From Rhyzopertha dominica (taxonomy: Eukaryota > Arthropoda > Insecta > Coleoptera > Bostrichidae): a DNA stretch of 64,000 nucleotides. The stretch covers positions 8,675,786 to 8,739,785 of the forward strand of contig QCXZ01000041.1 of NCBI GenBank assembly GCA_025024175.1, given 5' to 3'. How positions within the stretch are numbered: position 1 is the first letter of the stretch; each line of letters starts with the position of its first letter. Shown one piece after another: positions 1 to 12,449 of the stretch. The notes under the pieces were generated by a model. It was not told the DNA's origin and did not search any database. It saw only the letters and a list, made by a program, of their open reading frames with translations. A program made the translations under genes and the position numbers.

Positions 1-640
1 GAGTCTTAAGTGCATCACATCTGGAAAGTACATTCCCTGAGATGTTGTAAAAAGTCTAATGCGTACATTTCTTCTGCCGAAGGTCACTATTTTGCACTTA
101 CTAATATTTAATTCAAGTTTGTTCGTGAAACACCACTATTTAAATTGTCAATATCCTGCTAAAGAAGCGAGGAGTCCGAATAAGAGTCTTCAGTATTTTT
201 AAGTCATCGGCATACATATAAACATTACATTTAAGCGATTTCACTACATCGATCGTTGAAAAATATTACGAATAATTGTGGGCCCAGGATCGAACCCTGA
301 ACCACTCCACTAGTTGCATGAAAAGTGTTAGATCTGAAACAGCCATGCTCAACAAATTGCCGCCTATCCATAAAAAGAGACAAGTCCATCGCGAAAACAA
401 AAATTTATTCAATAGAAAGCAGTGATTAACACGATCAAAGGCCTTTTTCAAATCAGTATACACGACGTAAATGTGTAAACTCGCAAAGATTAGAAGTCGT
501 TGTTTTTCCCTTAACAAATCCGTGCTGTTCCGGTGCTAAATAGAACTCGATATGTGGATAAATAGNTTGAGACAAGACCAGCTCAAATAACTTAGCAAAA
601 TTGGCCATAAGAGCAATAGGTCTATAATTGCAAACAATTG
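1..640 (-). pseudogene. Non-LTR retrotransposon reverse-transcriptase relic
   Basis: Read on the minus strand, this stretch carries recognisable reverse-transcriptase blocks in the right order. Near 600-625 there is NYRPIALMANFAKLFE, then GFVKGKTTTSNL, then the catalytic block VYTDLKKAFDRVNH near 430-465. After these come GVVQGSILGP near 280 and YADDLKI near 205. The blocks lie in more than one frame, with small deletions between them, so the copy is dead. The block order and wording fit the Jockey/CR1-like non-LTR class. The element runs off the left edge, so its 3' end is not seen. The longest intact frame is only 83 codons (517-266). Confidence 0.8.
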
Positions 641-884
641 ATCAAGGTAATATATATGTACAGCGATCTGCAATTAAATCTTCAGGTAGTAAATTGTAGA
701 TTTCTCAAAAAAGTACGACAACACAGTAAACCAATTATAGTAAGCATACCACAGCAAGAATGAAAGAGAAAATTTGCAATATGATTTCGAACTCCATAAA
801 ATGGACCTCTTCCAATTGTCCGCCGCTAAATATTATTTATTTCACACTAAAAAAATGTTCATTTGCAAGGGTTTGTCTGACATC

Positions 885-1644
885 CAGTGATGGGCGCGTA
901 GAATACGCCATGTAAATTTCGCTATTATCTACGCGTAAACTATGTAATATTCTACCTTAAAAATCTACTGTAGAAAATAGCATTGTGTAGACAAACAGAA
1001 TTCTAGAAATATATAGTTTTTTAGTGGTGTTCTGGTGTTCATCATCAGTACCACTCAAAACGTCTCAAATGCCAATTTTATTTTGTATTTTATTATTATT
1101 TTATATGCATTCTTAATTAAAAGAAATACTACCTTGTTGTAATTAAATTGACTAGATAAATGTTTAAATAACAATAACTTGTTTGGGCATACGTCAATTA
1201 CAGCCAGAAGACGTGAGTAAGCAGGCTAAGTGTGCTGTCAAAAGTACTCTGGCTCACTTTGGATTTTACTATCTTTATTCTCTATAAACGGACATTTTTA
1301 TATGCCACCCTTGTTCTTTCACCAAACGTTTTTAATTGCATTTTAAGCATTTTTTAAGCATTTTAATTGCTTAATATAGTCGTGGAAGGAAAACATAATG
1401 CTTTGTTTTTTATGTCCCAAACAAAACTGTTATAATAAGGAAATCGACACATGAAGAAGCTAGCAAAACAGAGAAATTCGAAACAAAATGGTTTCCATTC
1501 AGGTTTATCGCGTACCTACTTAATACACTTTAACCATAATATACTGGTGTTGAAATACTCAAAATCTACGCCAAAATGCTTTATCTACATTTTCTACACG
1601 TGTAACGTAGAAAATTATAATTTACGCGTAAACGCCCATCACTG
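885..1644. mobile_element. hAT-type non-autonomous element (MITE), 760 bp
   Basis: The ends are perfect 12-bp inverted repeats, CAGTGATGGGCG on the left and its complement on the right. They are flanked by a perfect 8-bp direct repeat CTGACATC at 877-884 and 1645-1652. An 8-bp duplication with a CAGTG-type terminus is the hallmark of the hAT superfamily. Both subterminal regions are rich in TCTAC/GTAGA motifs in both orientations, as expected of transposase-binding repeats. The interior has no convincing transposase; the 65-codon frame at 1451 is not recognisable. Confidence 0.85.
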
Positions 1645-1787
1645 CTGACATCCCGATTTACTGTAAATTAAAGAGGTATCTTATATTTTTTGTATAAAGT
1701 TAAAGATTTCTGAGCAAAATTTATTTTAAATCAATTAAATGACATATCGGCATAGGATAGAGGTGTAGGGGAAGCGTAATTTCTCTA

Positions 1788-2601
1788 GTAGGCGGTTGTC
1801 ATGTTGACATTTTGGCTGTGATAACCTAATTGTTGTTAGTTATTATTATTTGCTGATGACTATAATCGTTTTGAAAATCTTTTCGAGCAATTTGCATTTC
1901 GTTTACGGTCCAAAAGGTATGCTGAAATGTGAAACGTGCGGCCCCTCACCATGTGTTGTTTGCATGGTTACACCCACGACTACGAGAAATCTGTATGTAC
2001 ATGCATAAAAATAAAATATTATCGTGGACCCAACGCGAAGTTCGCACACCAGCAGTGGTTAAAGCAGTATTTAGTTTAACCGACAAAAATTACTTTGCAG
2101 TTACATGTTAATCACATGATTCAATTTGTCACCCTATATTCCTACTATATAAGTACAACGAGTCCACGCACTATTGCTATGGGAGTTTCCGAACTAATTA
2201 GACAAATCCTGATTATCTGGAGCAGAAGCTATTTCCAGGCGAGGCTAATTATTAATTATCACAACCTCACTTAGGTTTAAGTAAACCCATATATTGCCGA
2301 AGTTCATCAACAAGAAGAATTTTCTTTGAGTATATGTGCTGGAATTATTGGGATCAGTTTACTGGTTCACATTTTCTGCCAGATGGGTTAGATGGCGATA
2401 TTGTTTTAAGCATCAAAAGAGCAATGTGGTTTATACATGGTGAAATCTCCACCAGTTTCAGAATAAGTGCACATCATTGTTTAACAGAAACATCAATGGC
2501 TGAGTGTAAATATTTTGGATATTTAATAATATGGTTTCTCGTAGTTATCATATAATTTATTTTCGTTGGGATCAAAAAATGTCAACATGACAATCGACTG
2601 C
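1788..2601. mobile_element. TA-flanked MITE, mariner-like, 814 bp
   Basis: Imperfect inverted repeats of about 30 bp close the element. The left arm begins GTAGGCGGTTGTCATGTTGA and the right arm is its complement with three changes. TA dinucleotides sit on both sides (1786-1787 and 2602-2603), which suggests a Tc1/mariner-type duplication. Two open frames of 60 and 73 codons lie inside (1929-2111 and 2334-2555, plus strand), but neither shows a catalytic DDE/D pattern that I can recognise. The inverted repeats are clear. The superfamily call rests only on TA and is less sure. Confidence 0.65.
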
Positions 2602-2603
2602 TA

Positions 2604-3535
2604 GATAAACTACAGTTGCATAAAATTTCTAACCTTGACAATAATGCCATTTAAATAAGTTTTCACTCAGAAATCGTTAACTTTATGAAATTACACAACA
2701 CGTGCTTTGTTCAGAATCTATTAGGCTACCTGAAATGTTAGTTGGCAATCACTTGTTTAGTTAGCATTTCAGAAAAAAAATAAGAGTTACTTTTTTCGTT
2801 CGTTTCTTCGCATTGACGAGGCTCGGTGAGTTTGTTTAGTTTCTTTCGTCTTTAGCCTTATCTGTCATCCTCGAAAGAAAATAATGTATTGAATAAGTAC
2901 GTGGAAGGTCCATTTTTGATTTTACAAAATCCTTAACTACTGCGTACCTTGGTAGGTATTTCACAAAATATGATTCTTGTTTTGGGTGCGTGTTACCATT
3001 TAGGTTATATTACAAGGTATTTGGAATTCTTTCAGGGGTTTTTAGCCAAGGGATTGAAAGAATGAAAATTCCTGATCCTAATTAATAAAGGAAATGATGT
3101 AAGTATTAAATAAAGCAAACGTCAGAATTTCTGAGTCTATGCACACATCCTTCTAACGCTATAATTTATACACTATGCGTTGATTATTGCTACCCTAATT
3201 CGATTTTTAAAGACCAACTTTGAAAATTGGTCACAAAGTCTAATGTTCAAAATACCTATTCATTATTTTGAAGTGGTTGAAAAAGCTCAAAAGCCATAGC
3301 TACCAGTTTATGTTGTCAAACCAAAGTCATGTACACTTGAATTATATGTAATGAGAACTCATCTATAGATTAAAGATTAACTTTGAGCTGGTGTATTTGC
3401 ACACATTTACCTACCTTTGATGCCATATAACCCTGACACTGTTTCGCAGTTTGTGTCTATGTATGTATATATACGTATACACGTAAGCCATTGCTAATGG
3501 GTTAATTGGCATATGTATGAACTGAAAAAGTATTG
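2604..3535. other. AT-rich spacer, nothing recognised
   Basis: No open frame above 60 codons, no inverted-repeat boundaries and no RNA gene were seen. It is intergenic DNA between two repeats. Confidence 0.5.
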
Positions 3536-3612
3536 CCAGCTTTGACCGAGATTTGAACCCGGGACTTTTCGAACACTAGTCAAACGCTCTAACCAACGGA
3601 GTTATCTTTACC
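3536..3612 (-). repeat. tRNA-derived SINE head or tRNA pseudogene (Thr-AGT-like)
   Basis: On the minus strand there is an A-box-like TCCGTTGGTTAGAGCG (3600-3585) and a B-box GGTTCAAATC (3559-3550), correctly spaced for a pol III internal promoter. The anticodon arm folds as TTTGA / loop CTAGTGT / TCGAA, which puts AGT at the anticodon, so it resembles tRNA-Thr. The T arm pairs (CCGGG with CTCGG, one G-T). The acceptor halves do not pair, so it is not a working tRNA; a SINE head or decayed tRNA fits better. The 3' limit of any SINE body is not seen. Confidence 0.55.
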
Positions 3613-6335
3613 ACTCTCCGTCCAAAAACTTTTGCAAACAGTTTCGTATTAACAAGCACCAGGGCACTTCCACCTTCCTAAATGAGTTACTCTTCGAGGC
3701 GCGCAAAAGCTTGGGCCCTGCGGTTGAAATGTTCACGAAATTTCATTTCTGACAAACTGAAACCGCCACCGGGATAAGCTAACTGAGTTTAATTTTAAAC
3801 TGAAGCAATACAGTGGCCATCTTTGGCTTTGAGTACACATATTAAATTGCGGAGCGCTGAACGTAGGAAGCAATTACGAGAGAGGTCCTGCAGAGGAACT
3901 AATATGGAGTCGGTTTGTGTGGGTTGTCCGCTAGGCGTGTGTTCGCTGAAAGTACTCTGATCGACACGTTTAGTTTCATGTCATAACTGTTTTATGCAAG
4001 CTTCTTCCCCAAACCTTCTTTTTTTGTTCTTTTTGTGTCATTTTTTGGTATACTGTGCACAATATGTTGTCACAGTTGAGATAATAAAATGGATTAACTT
4101 CTATAATATCTAGATAACAGCTTTTAAAAAAATTCTATAAAATACAGTAGCTCCAAAAATTACGGAAAAAGCGATACGTGAATGAATATTTGTAATATAA
4201 TGTACTACTACGGACAGCTGTGGCGTAGTTGCCAAAGCTCCACTTATCTTGTTTGATAGAAAGGTAGAAATCTCCAAATATAAGCAAAAGCAGTTCTACG
4301 TTCTCTGTAGTTTCACGCTACATTCAGAGAGGGCTCTACGGAAGTCCGTGACTATAGATGTCGCTGCGTCACATCTAATCGATAAAGTTAGGGGTGGAAA
4401 GGGCGGATTCCTTCTTTTATCAGATATGATATTATTTGAGTTTCATTCATTGTGGTGATATAGTTGGCCGTTATAATTTTAAAATCATAAGCTCACAAGA
4501 TGGTAGTATCTATTAGATATCTATCTAAAATACAATTTTACACCTTATTTGGATTGCAATTAGTTCGCTGTTGGGTTTGCAGTATATTTAGTACTGCACT
4601 GAAAGTAAAGATGTTCAAGGATGATTAATCAACCATTTCACATCTATTCTCAGTATAATCATGTAAATATTGACACAAAAGACTAAATTGTTTCCTTATT
4701 ATGTAAGCAAAAGACATTACATTTAAAAGTTGTACTGATATTGCAAACGACTACTGAAGTCGTAAATGCTGAACACATAATAAACAGCAAAATGTTCGAT
4801 GGTGGTATTATTGCTAGGAGCGTATTTTGTACCTGCTAAAGGTAAACGATGATTGTCCTGTTGTGAGCAATCTTGAGCTTGGTAATTGTACTAAAAGTTT
4901 CACGGCGGAAATGTGATAATGTAGATGAATTTCCTTACTTCCGAACGATGAATACAATTACGACATAAGTTTGTATGTACCTACCGCTAAATACCGTACG
5001 AAGATTCAACAATATAATAATATAACAATTCTAATTTACTAATAACTTAAGGTATAACATTAGATAATTATCATTTTAATATGTAGATGTCAATATATAA
5101 TCCGGTGCTTAACTTGGATGGTAAATACATCCTTCAAATCTCAACTTTATTTTGTTTTTGTTTGGATACACTGAAGATAAATTAAATTATGGTTGAGGCT
5201 TAAGAACTGCTATGAAACATTTAGTGCGTTTACACATGGTTCAAAGCTAAATGTGTTATACTTAGTTGTCCAAATTTTACATCCTTACGCTAACGAAATG
5301 ACATTACCTTTATAACTATTTAAATCATTCTTACCGTATTGTGACTGCCCACGATGTAGAATTTGTCAATTTTAAACGTGCACAATGAAATTTTTATTAA
5401 GTTGTTGACTCGCCATATTATTGAGTTATTTCTCCATCTTACGGTCTGACGTAATTATCAACGAACATATGATTTATAATAGTTTACCTACTTTAGCAAC
5501 TAACAACGAATTTCGGTCACATGTTATTATTTCTCGACGCTTGGTACTTAATCAAGTACAAGCATATTCGATACTTTGAGTGCATGTTCCGAAGTAAAAG
5601 TACGGATACTTGAAGGACACTTGATATCGGTATCGGTATAGGTACGGTGCTTTGTAGTATCGAAATAAGAAGTATCGATACTACAAGCATCCGTATAGCT
5701 AACGACATGTGAAAGAATAATGAGAAAAAAGTGTCTGCTTTATATATAGCAATTGCGTTTACATTATCAAAAATAATTTGTGATACCTTTGGATTTAGCT
5801 AAATGACAATGCCATTGATTCTTGCACAATAAAGTTATAAACGTAATACAGCAAGCTCCGCATTTTGATAAAGTACAACGGGAATTATGAAAAGTAAGAT
5901 TAATTGGAACTAGCTTGAATTTTAAGTAACAAACTGGTCATTTTAAGTAGACCTGAAGTTCCTGTTCCTATCTTCACACAGTAAAAATTATTCTTTTGTG
6001 CAATGTAACCAGATTGTGCCCTATATAGAACTAATTTAAGAGATTTTGAACCAAAATTTGCGTCCATTGTACTAATCGCGATATGGGTGATTTTTTAATA
6101 TATAGTGTGATCTACATTACTTTAACAGAGTTAGTTATGTCAGATAAATCACACATATCATATATCTGAGCCACGAAGACTTACGGTGCGTGTTTTATTT
6201 GAAGAGCTGGCTACACTGTTTTGGTTTTGCGGACGTGCTTGCCAAAGAACCATTAGCGTTTATCGTTTAACCCTTTAACCTAGCAATTTTGGTTGGTTGT
6301 GCGCGTGTGCTGTGTGCAATTTTTGGTATAATCTG
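3613..6335. other. AT-rich intergenic DNA with one degenerate ATCGGT patch
   Basis: No gene is recognised. A short low-complexity patch at about 5600-5690 repeats ATCGGT/AGTATCGATACT-like words and contains a small palindrome. The 69-codon frame at 4249 and the minus-strand frame across the patch look like chance frames. Confidence 0.45.
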
Positions 6336-6638
6336 CTGTATACTAAGGTGACGAACAGTCCGGATTTAGCCCGGAGAGGTTTGTATTTTTGTTCATGAGT
6401 CCGTACGTAATATGGTATCCAGATTTGTCCGGATTTTCAAAATCTTGTTAGGATTTGTCCGGTTTTTGATAGTTTGAGCTAAAAATGGGCACATGGTATT
6501 TTACTTTTTCATTGTTGNCAGTGNTCTTTTCATGCAGTCAGGCGTAGCTTACTTCATAGTTTCATGTGTCACATTAAAATATGTCAACCATAGACATCAC
6601 ATCTATTATGTAGACGGCTAATTGTTATGGCATGCGCG

Positions 6639-7977
6639 CAGGGGCGCCGACTCCATGGGTGCTCGGGTGCTCCAGCACCCACGAGAAGTAAATTGTGGGT
6701 GCGGAGCACCCACGACCAAACAGGCTTCAACACATGTACCATAAATTCAAACTGACTTATCACAGATATAAAAACGAATTCTTTGTCAAATTTATCAAAT
6801 TAGAACGTCTACAGTGCTGTCAGATCACTCAAGCTCATCCAGCCTTGTTTTAGAATTTCTTGTGAAAGCAAGTACGTGGAAATGTTGCTCAGTTTTTTAA
6901 TATATGATTTTTTTATTTATTATATTGGAATTTTGATTTATGTGAACCATTTCAAGTATTAATCTCTTTGCATTGCTTTCTTTATCCTTAATACTTAATA
7001 TGATGTCCATGTGTTCAGTAAGTGAGCATCTATCCCTTTGTTTAGTTATATCACTTTTGTAGACGGCCAATCTATTAACCATCCATTGTGATACCTGTCC
7101 TATGTGTACTTGCCTTCACAATCCTCACATTCCAAACATATATTATAGAACATTTGCATGATATTTTGCAGGTATTTTTGATTTTAGTGTTGCGAGTAGG
7201 GTTGAGCCATGCTTTTTGTTCTCAATTGTAATTTTTATGTTTTCATTTTTTAAACTTTCTGATTAATTTTGTTGTCAATCCAGTAATGTTTAGCAGAGAT
7301 ACATACATTCTATGATCTACTGTTTGTAGGTTTTTGTCAACCATAGGATCATGATTTACCCTCTGCCCCACGTCACCCTGCATACTACCGTTAGCTGTGT
7401 TCGCGTTACATGAAGTGTTGATAAATCAGTNGTAGAATACAAGATTTTATTTATCAACGCTCTCGGGTATGAATTGTGTATTAGTAATATTCTAAATTTT
7501 TTAATTTTTCTCAATAAATTGTGCATATGTTATTTAAATAATTCTATGTTTCATCTGATTTACAAAGTTTATTTTAACTTGCGTCGAATGATTTGAGACG
7601 TAGTTTATATACCTCCCCGATAAGGTTGGTTTCCATTACCAATACAGTATTATTTTATACTTTTTTCGTATATCTTTGGTTTCAAAAAAGAGTACTCCAC
7701 ATTCTACCTCTCGTTCTGTAGTGAATTGAACACATTTTCTTTCATAAAAAAATTTGTTGATAACTTAATAATGCTGGTACCAACAAAGGCACTAGAACAA
7801 ATCTAGCATTTTTGTACTTATTTTTTGCCTCTTATGTATCTTTCTGTTTATATCATACATATTTCTGTCATATTGCATGTGTACCTATTGAGCTCTATTG
7901 GACGGATTCATAGATACGATTTTCACCATTATGTTAGCATGAGCACCCACGAGGTTTTCTAAAAGCTGGCGCTCCTG
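6639..7977. mobile_element. Nested hAT-type element, 1339 bp
   Basis: It starts CAGGGGCGCC and ends with the near-complement GGCGCTCCTG, with GGGTGCTC-type subterminal repeats on both sides. A perfect 8-bp direct repeat CATGCGCG flanks it (6631-6638 and 7978-7985). It lies wholly inside the outer hAT-like element, so it inserted later. Its interior is not hAT coding sequence but a Penelope-like fragment on the minus strand. Confidence 0.85.
6880..7360 (-). pseudogene. Penelope-like element relic: end of RT plus GIY-YIG endonuclease
   Basis: Minus-strand translation gives, in order, LLNITGLTTKLIRKFKK (end of the RT region), HGSTLLATLKSKIPAKYHAN, then NICLECEDCEGKY, where the first half of a GIY-YIG endonuclease with its CxxC feature should be. 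The next frame (7082-6897) gives the domain's later half, including SLTEHMDI and NAKRLILEMVHIN. In Penelope-like elements the RT is followed by a GIY-YIG nuclease of this form. Frameshifts and stops break the reading, so it is dead. It sits inside the nested hAT-type element. Confidence 0.75.
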
Positions 7978-8383
7978 CATGCGCGAGAAAATATTATAAC
8001 GACCTGTAAGTCGCCATATTGCTTTTTCGTAGGGCAGCGAGTCTGCGCGGTAACTCGCTGTTGTGACAAAGAGAGTGGGGATTAGCCAAATGTGCGACAA
8101 GTCCTGTTGTTTGTTGTACCGTTGCCATGACGTTTCCATGTTATAATCTTTACTACGCATGCGTCTGACCCTACCTGCTCGAGGATCAATTGTCACAAAA
8201 TCTTACTACATTAAACTTCTAGGTCTGGGTATTTAGTCATGTGGTGTCGTCAGCACGCAATTGTGTAACCGACATAACCTAATGCCTGGCCATGTGGCCA
8301 TCTCTCTTTATCCTATATTAAAAATAAAACCATGAAGGCGTCCGGATTTTATGGTTTGGGAAGTTGGTCACCTTACTGTATAC

Positions 8384-11300
8384 GTACACGTAGGGAACCC
8401 ATAGCGGACAACACTACCTTCAATCTCCAATATGTATACAATAAATATGGCGCGCACATCATCGTGACGTCACGCTTGTAAATTCCCCTCTTTAATAATT
8501 TTTTTTCTGCCTTCATGTGCATCACACAGAAAAATACTGGTCCCATTATCTTCGATGTAGATTAATATTCCGAATTAATAAAAAATTGCGTGAACGACCG
8601 CATTTAAAAAGAACTAAAGCAAGCGCTCGTGCCATTGCCCATTCGATGCATATATACAAGCCAGACTTCGGTATGGAGGGTATCAAAGAGTCCACACCCT
8701 AATTCTAGCTAATTATCCTAACAGAGTTCAATTTGCCGAATGGTACATGAGTAAAGTTACCGACGATCAAGAGAGTTACATTTGAAGCAAAGAATATCCA
8801 CACACCGTTCACAGATTACATCATCAATGGAAGTTTTCTGTTAATACTTGGGTTGGGATTGTTGAAAGTTATGTATTGGCACTAAATTTTTCCGAAACAT
8901 ACTTAACCGGAGCTTAATATTCGGTGGATTAAGTTTCCGAAATAATCGAAACATACAATTTCCAAAGGGATGGATCAGAAGAGGGACGAACATGGTTTCG
9001 TGTCCCACATATTTGCCAGATAAGACTCCAGTGGATTTTTGTGTTTGGGCTTATATTAAATGACTGGATTATGAGATACTTACCTATTAATACAGAAGAA
9101 GAGTTAGTGGCTTGCATTATTTTAGCGTTCGATGATAATCGTGGACGTTCGTAGCTATTTCGAAAAGAGTGGTCGTAACTGCGAACAATTTTTATAAAGA
9201 GTGATGCAGTGCTATTTTCAATAAAATGTTCATTAAATGTTTCAATTTAGTAAGTAAGCAGTTATAACTGATATTGTTATTAAATATTTATAGTTATTAA
9301 CACATGTAGAAAAGTGGTAAATAAGTGGTATTTCAGCATATCGCTTAACTACAAATTGTAAAAGTAGGAGAAAGAAAGTATAGGTATGTACGTGTCAGAC
9401 ATATAACCTAACCTAAATACACTATGTAGTAAATTGGTATCACTTAAATAGTAATTGCATTATTTACGATTTATTGGTCTAGCAGAGGCATTAGTTCGAA
9501 GTACTACGAAGTCATTATCTATTATGTAGATTGCTATCCGCTGACAAAATATCATATTATGTAGACGTAAGAAACGTTGCTTTTTTCGTTTTCCTACTGT
9601 TCATTACAAAATTGCTGTAATAACTGATACCGATACGATACCCGCATTACAGTATCGTTACCACATTAAAATCTATTATTTATGGTTACTTTCTATCTAA
9701 CTGAAGAGCTTTTATTTAAAGTACACCAAATTAACATGAACGCTACGAACGCTGAAAGATTACAGAACGAAAAATGATGCTACGTTGCACTGTGATTCTA
9801 CGTAAAACTGTTAAAAAGCATTTTCGTCAGTAACGATCCATCAGGGTCGCTGCGGGTGTGAATTTATCCCCGAAGATGGCATAAATGCAGGGTGGCAAAT
9901 GCAATTTATATTGTACGGGCGACTCATATGGGAACGGCAGTTTTTCAGTGACGCGCGGTAAGCGCAAAATTGAAATTTTGTGATTTATGTAGAACAGAAT
10001 CGAGGCAATCGTTCAAAGTACATGGTCGGAATACGAAGCATAAAATCAGAATTTATAGCTGAATCAATATTAACCGTATCAACTGCAACCATATTTCCTT
10101 GATTATAACAGTGGGGGGTTGTTAAATGAAACAGACATTTAGCACAACTGTCTTTATTTATACCATGTTAACAATTTTAAATTTTTAGAAAATCTCAAAC
10201 TGAAACCGATGAAACGTCATGTATGCTATCCGGCCGTAGGATAAATAAATATTCTTTTCACATGAGGTTATACACAATATAGACATATCCTATGAACAGT
10301 TTGACAACATAGAAAAATATTTGTTACTATATATTACAAAATCATTCGCCTTAATTAACTCTGGACAAGGCACCTTTACTTAATACAAAATAAAAGTACA
10401 AATCCACAGTAGCGAGAACGCAACCTCCAAAACAAACATGAAAGTCCGCTAATCAGGGCTATGATTATGACACGAATATTTGGCCACGTGGATTACACCT
10501 AAAACTAATGGCTAAAAAGCCTTACACCGAGACATTTATTCCATAANTATATTTAACAGTAGTGAGATATATAAGTTGTTGAACTCAGTTGAAGTGCTAT
10601 CCTGGGAACTAAACACGTAAAAGAGACACAAAAATGTGAGACTCGTTCAAGCGTATAAAGATATCAGTTAAATGGGCAAGCACTGCAAATCCCCAATGTC
10701 GTCTGAAAGAACACAACCGCTGAAAAATTCAGCATTTTGTGCGGAAACGGGACTTTCTTGTGCACTTAAAGTGAGTTGAAATGGGATTTTAATCAGCCCT
10801 GCGAGTTGCCCTAAACTAACGTAACTACTAAGCGAAACAAAAAAAATCACATGTATCACAATCACGTTTATATAACAAAGCAAAATAATTGCTAACAGAA
10901 CCTTAACCTGGAATAACAAAAATAACGTACAGTCGCCTTCACCGAAAATGCACCAAACAGTGTCTTGGATACGCAAACTAGTTTGTACAGTTTGCCCCTA
11001 ATAGCCAATTCATTATTATTTAAAGAATCGTCGATATCTGTGGATTTACGACATGCAATAGATGTTGATGAAATTTTTTAAAACCCTTATGTGCTGCAAA
11101 TTACACTAGCTAGTAGCGATATGACTTAAAACGTAATATCTGGTTCTGGTTCCTATAGTTGTTACTATTTAAACCAGAAATCGACAAAAAATGGTTTTAC
11201 CTAGTTGAACTTCGAAACTCGAAGAAGCGTTCAAGTTATCAAACTCATTAATAAAGCCTAACAATATGCTATTGCTTAGGATTGCTACTTCATATAATTC

Positions 11301-12152
11301 ATGGAACCTGCATTATAGAAAATTAAATTATTAAACTGCAATCGCACACTACCAATTTCTTAATCGAATTAATTTAAACCAAATAAAATTTGTCTCATTG
11401 CAGATATCGGTTTCAAAAAAATTGCTATTTACATACTATTCAGAAATATATATAATTAAAGTACTTCTTATATTTAGAGAATTTTGGATTACTATTGCGA
11501 TTAGATAAAATGTCGGGCGACTTGTAATTAATCTTTGATAACCGCTGTCAGTAATAATATATCAATTTAAGAAGAAGATAAAACTTAAGAGCAAATACCA
11601 TAAAAACACACCATCACATATGATTAGGTATAAGTGTTTTACGAAAGAGAATCCATTACTTGGCTATCAAATGTACGAAAAGATATAGATATGTGAAAAC
11701 GACTTTTTACGTAGATAGGGTAACCGTTTAATAAGACGTTTACTGTAAAGAATTTTAAAATTTTAAAACATTTATAGTTACACCAGAAATTAATTTGTTT
11801 TTCTATTAATGTTTAAAGCACCTGCAAATAAGTATAGATGATCTGTAAATTTCCACAACAATATAGTACTCATGTCCGAAGACTGCTGCTCTCGAACACC
11901 ATAAGTCTAGAAATAGACGATGTTTTATGCAAAATCCGCACCCTGTCTGTTGCTAAACCTCCAGGTAGATTATGGCATACCTTACTGCAAAAATTAAGGA
12001 GTATCGTAGGTACGATAGCTGTGGTAACAATTGATATTCATGGCAGCTTCGGTGGCTAAGACATAGTTAGTTTACGTATCCGAAACGCTCAATGGTGCAT
12101 TTTCATTGAAGGCGAGTGTGCAAGAAACTCTCTCAGTTCAGTCACAAAGGTG
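8384..12152. other. AT-rich intergenic DNA downstream of Tmtc3
   Basis: No gene is recognised. The motif TAACCTAACCTAA occurs near 9405. Open frames here (for example 10976-10668 minus and 11838-12059 plus) match nothing I know and have no splice or start context to support them. One N lies at 10546. Confidence 0.45.
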
Positions 12153-12158
12153 TTTATT
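12153..12158 (-). promoter_or_regulatory. Candidate Tmtc3 polyadenylation signal AATAAA
   Basis: On the minus strand AATAAA occurs about 290 bases after the Tmtc3 stop codon (12452-12450), a reasonable 3' UTR length. In DNA this AT-rich the hexamer can occur by chance, so the call is tentative. Confidence 0.35.
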
Positions 12159-12449
12159 AAAAATGCCAACCACGAACGTGAAAATATATCTTGTGGTCAA
12201 TGATTATCGAGGGGACACCTTTGAAATACCTATTCATAACCAAATTGACAAACACAAATTTCAGATAACATCTGAGTATCACAGAATGAATGCTACACCT
12301 AGTGGCTCGTATAAAAAGTCCTCAGATAGAAATATAAACTCCGTATCTCTAGTTTTAGTTCAAAACCCTTTCTCTCAGCATTTTTAGAGTCGCAAAACAG
12401 GTGTGAAGTCTTAAGTTGAACAAGAAAATTACGAGTACAAGTTGCACTG

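Larger units (their letters stand above)
6344..8375. mobile_element. hAT-like element (outer), 2032 bp including a nested insertion
   Basis: The left end TAAGGTGACGAAC matches the complement of the right end (TAAGGTGACCAAC) with one mismatch. The element is flanked by a perfect 8-bp direct repeat CTGTATAC at 6336-6343 and 8376-8383, as in hAT insertions. TCCGGATTT-like words recur near both ends. Without the nested element (6639-7977 plus one duplication copy) only about 685 bp remain, so the original was a non-autonomous element. No transposase is visible. The 103-codon minus-strand frame at 7885-8196 crosses the junction with the nested insert and is probably spurious. Confidence 0.8.

Noticed and set aside
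3536..3612. Functional tRNA-Thr gene
   Set aside because: The acceptor halves do not pair and the D stem is weak.
5600..5690. ATCGGT-rich patch as a transposon terminus paired with GATACCGATACGATACC near 9625
   Set aside because: The similarity is low-complexity only, and no target duplication or matching ends were found.
8896..9117. Minus-strand 62-codon frame as coding
   Set aside because: It shows no homology that I recognise and sits in plain AT-rich DNA.
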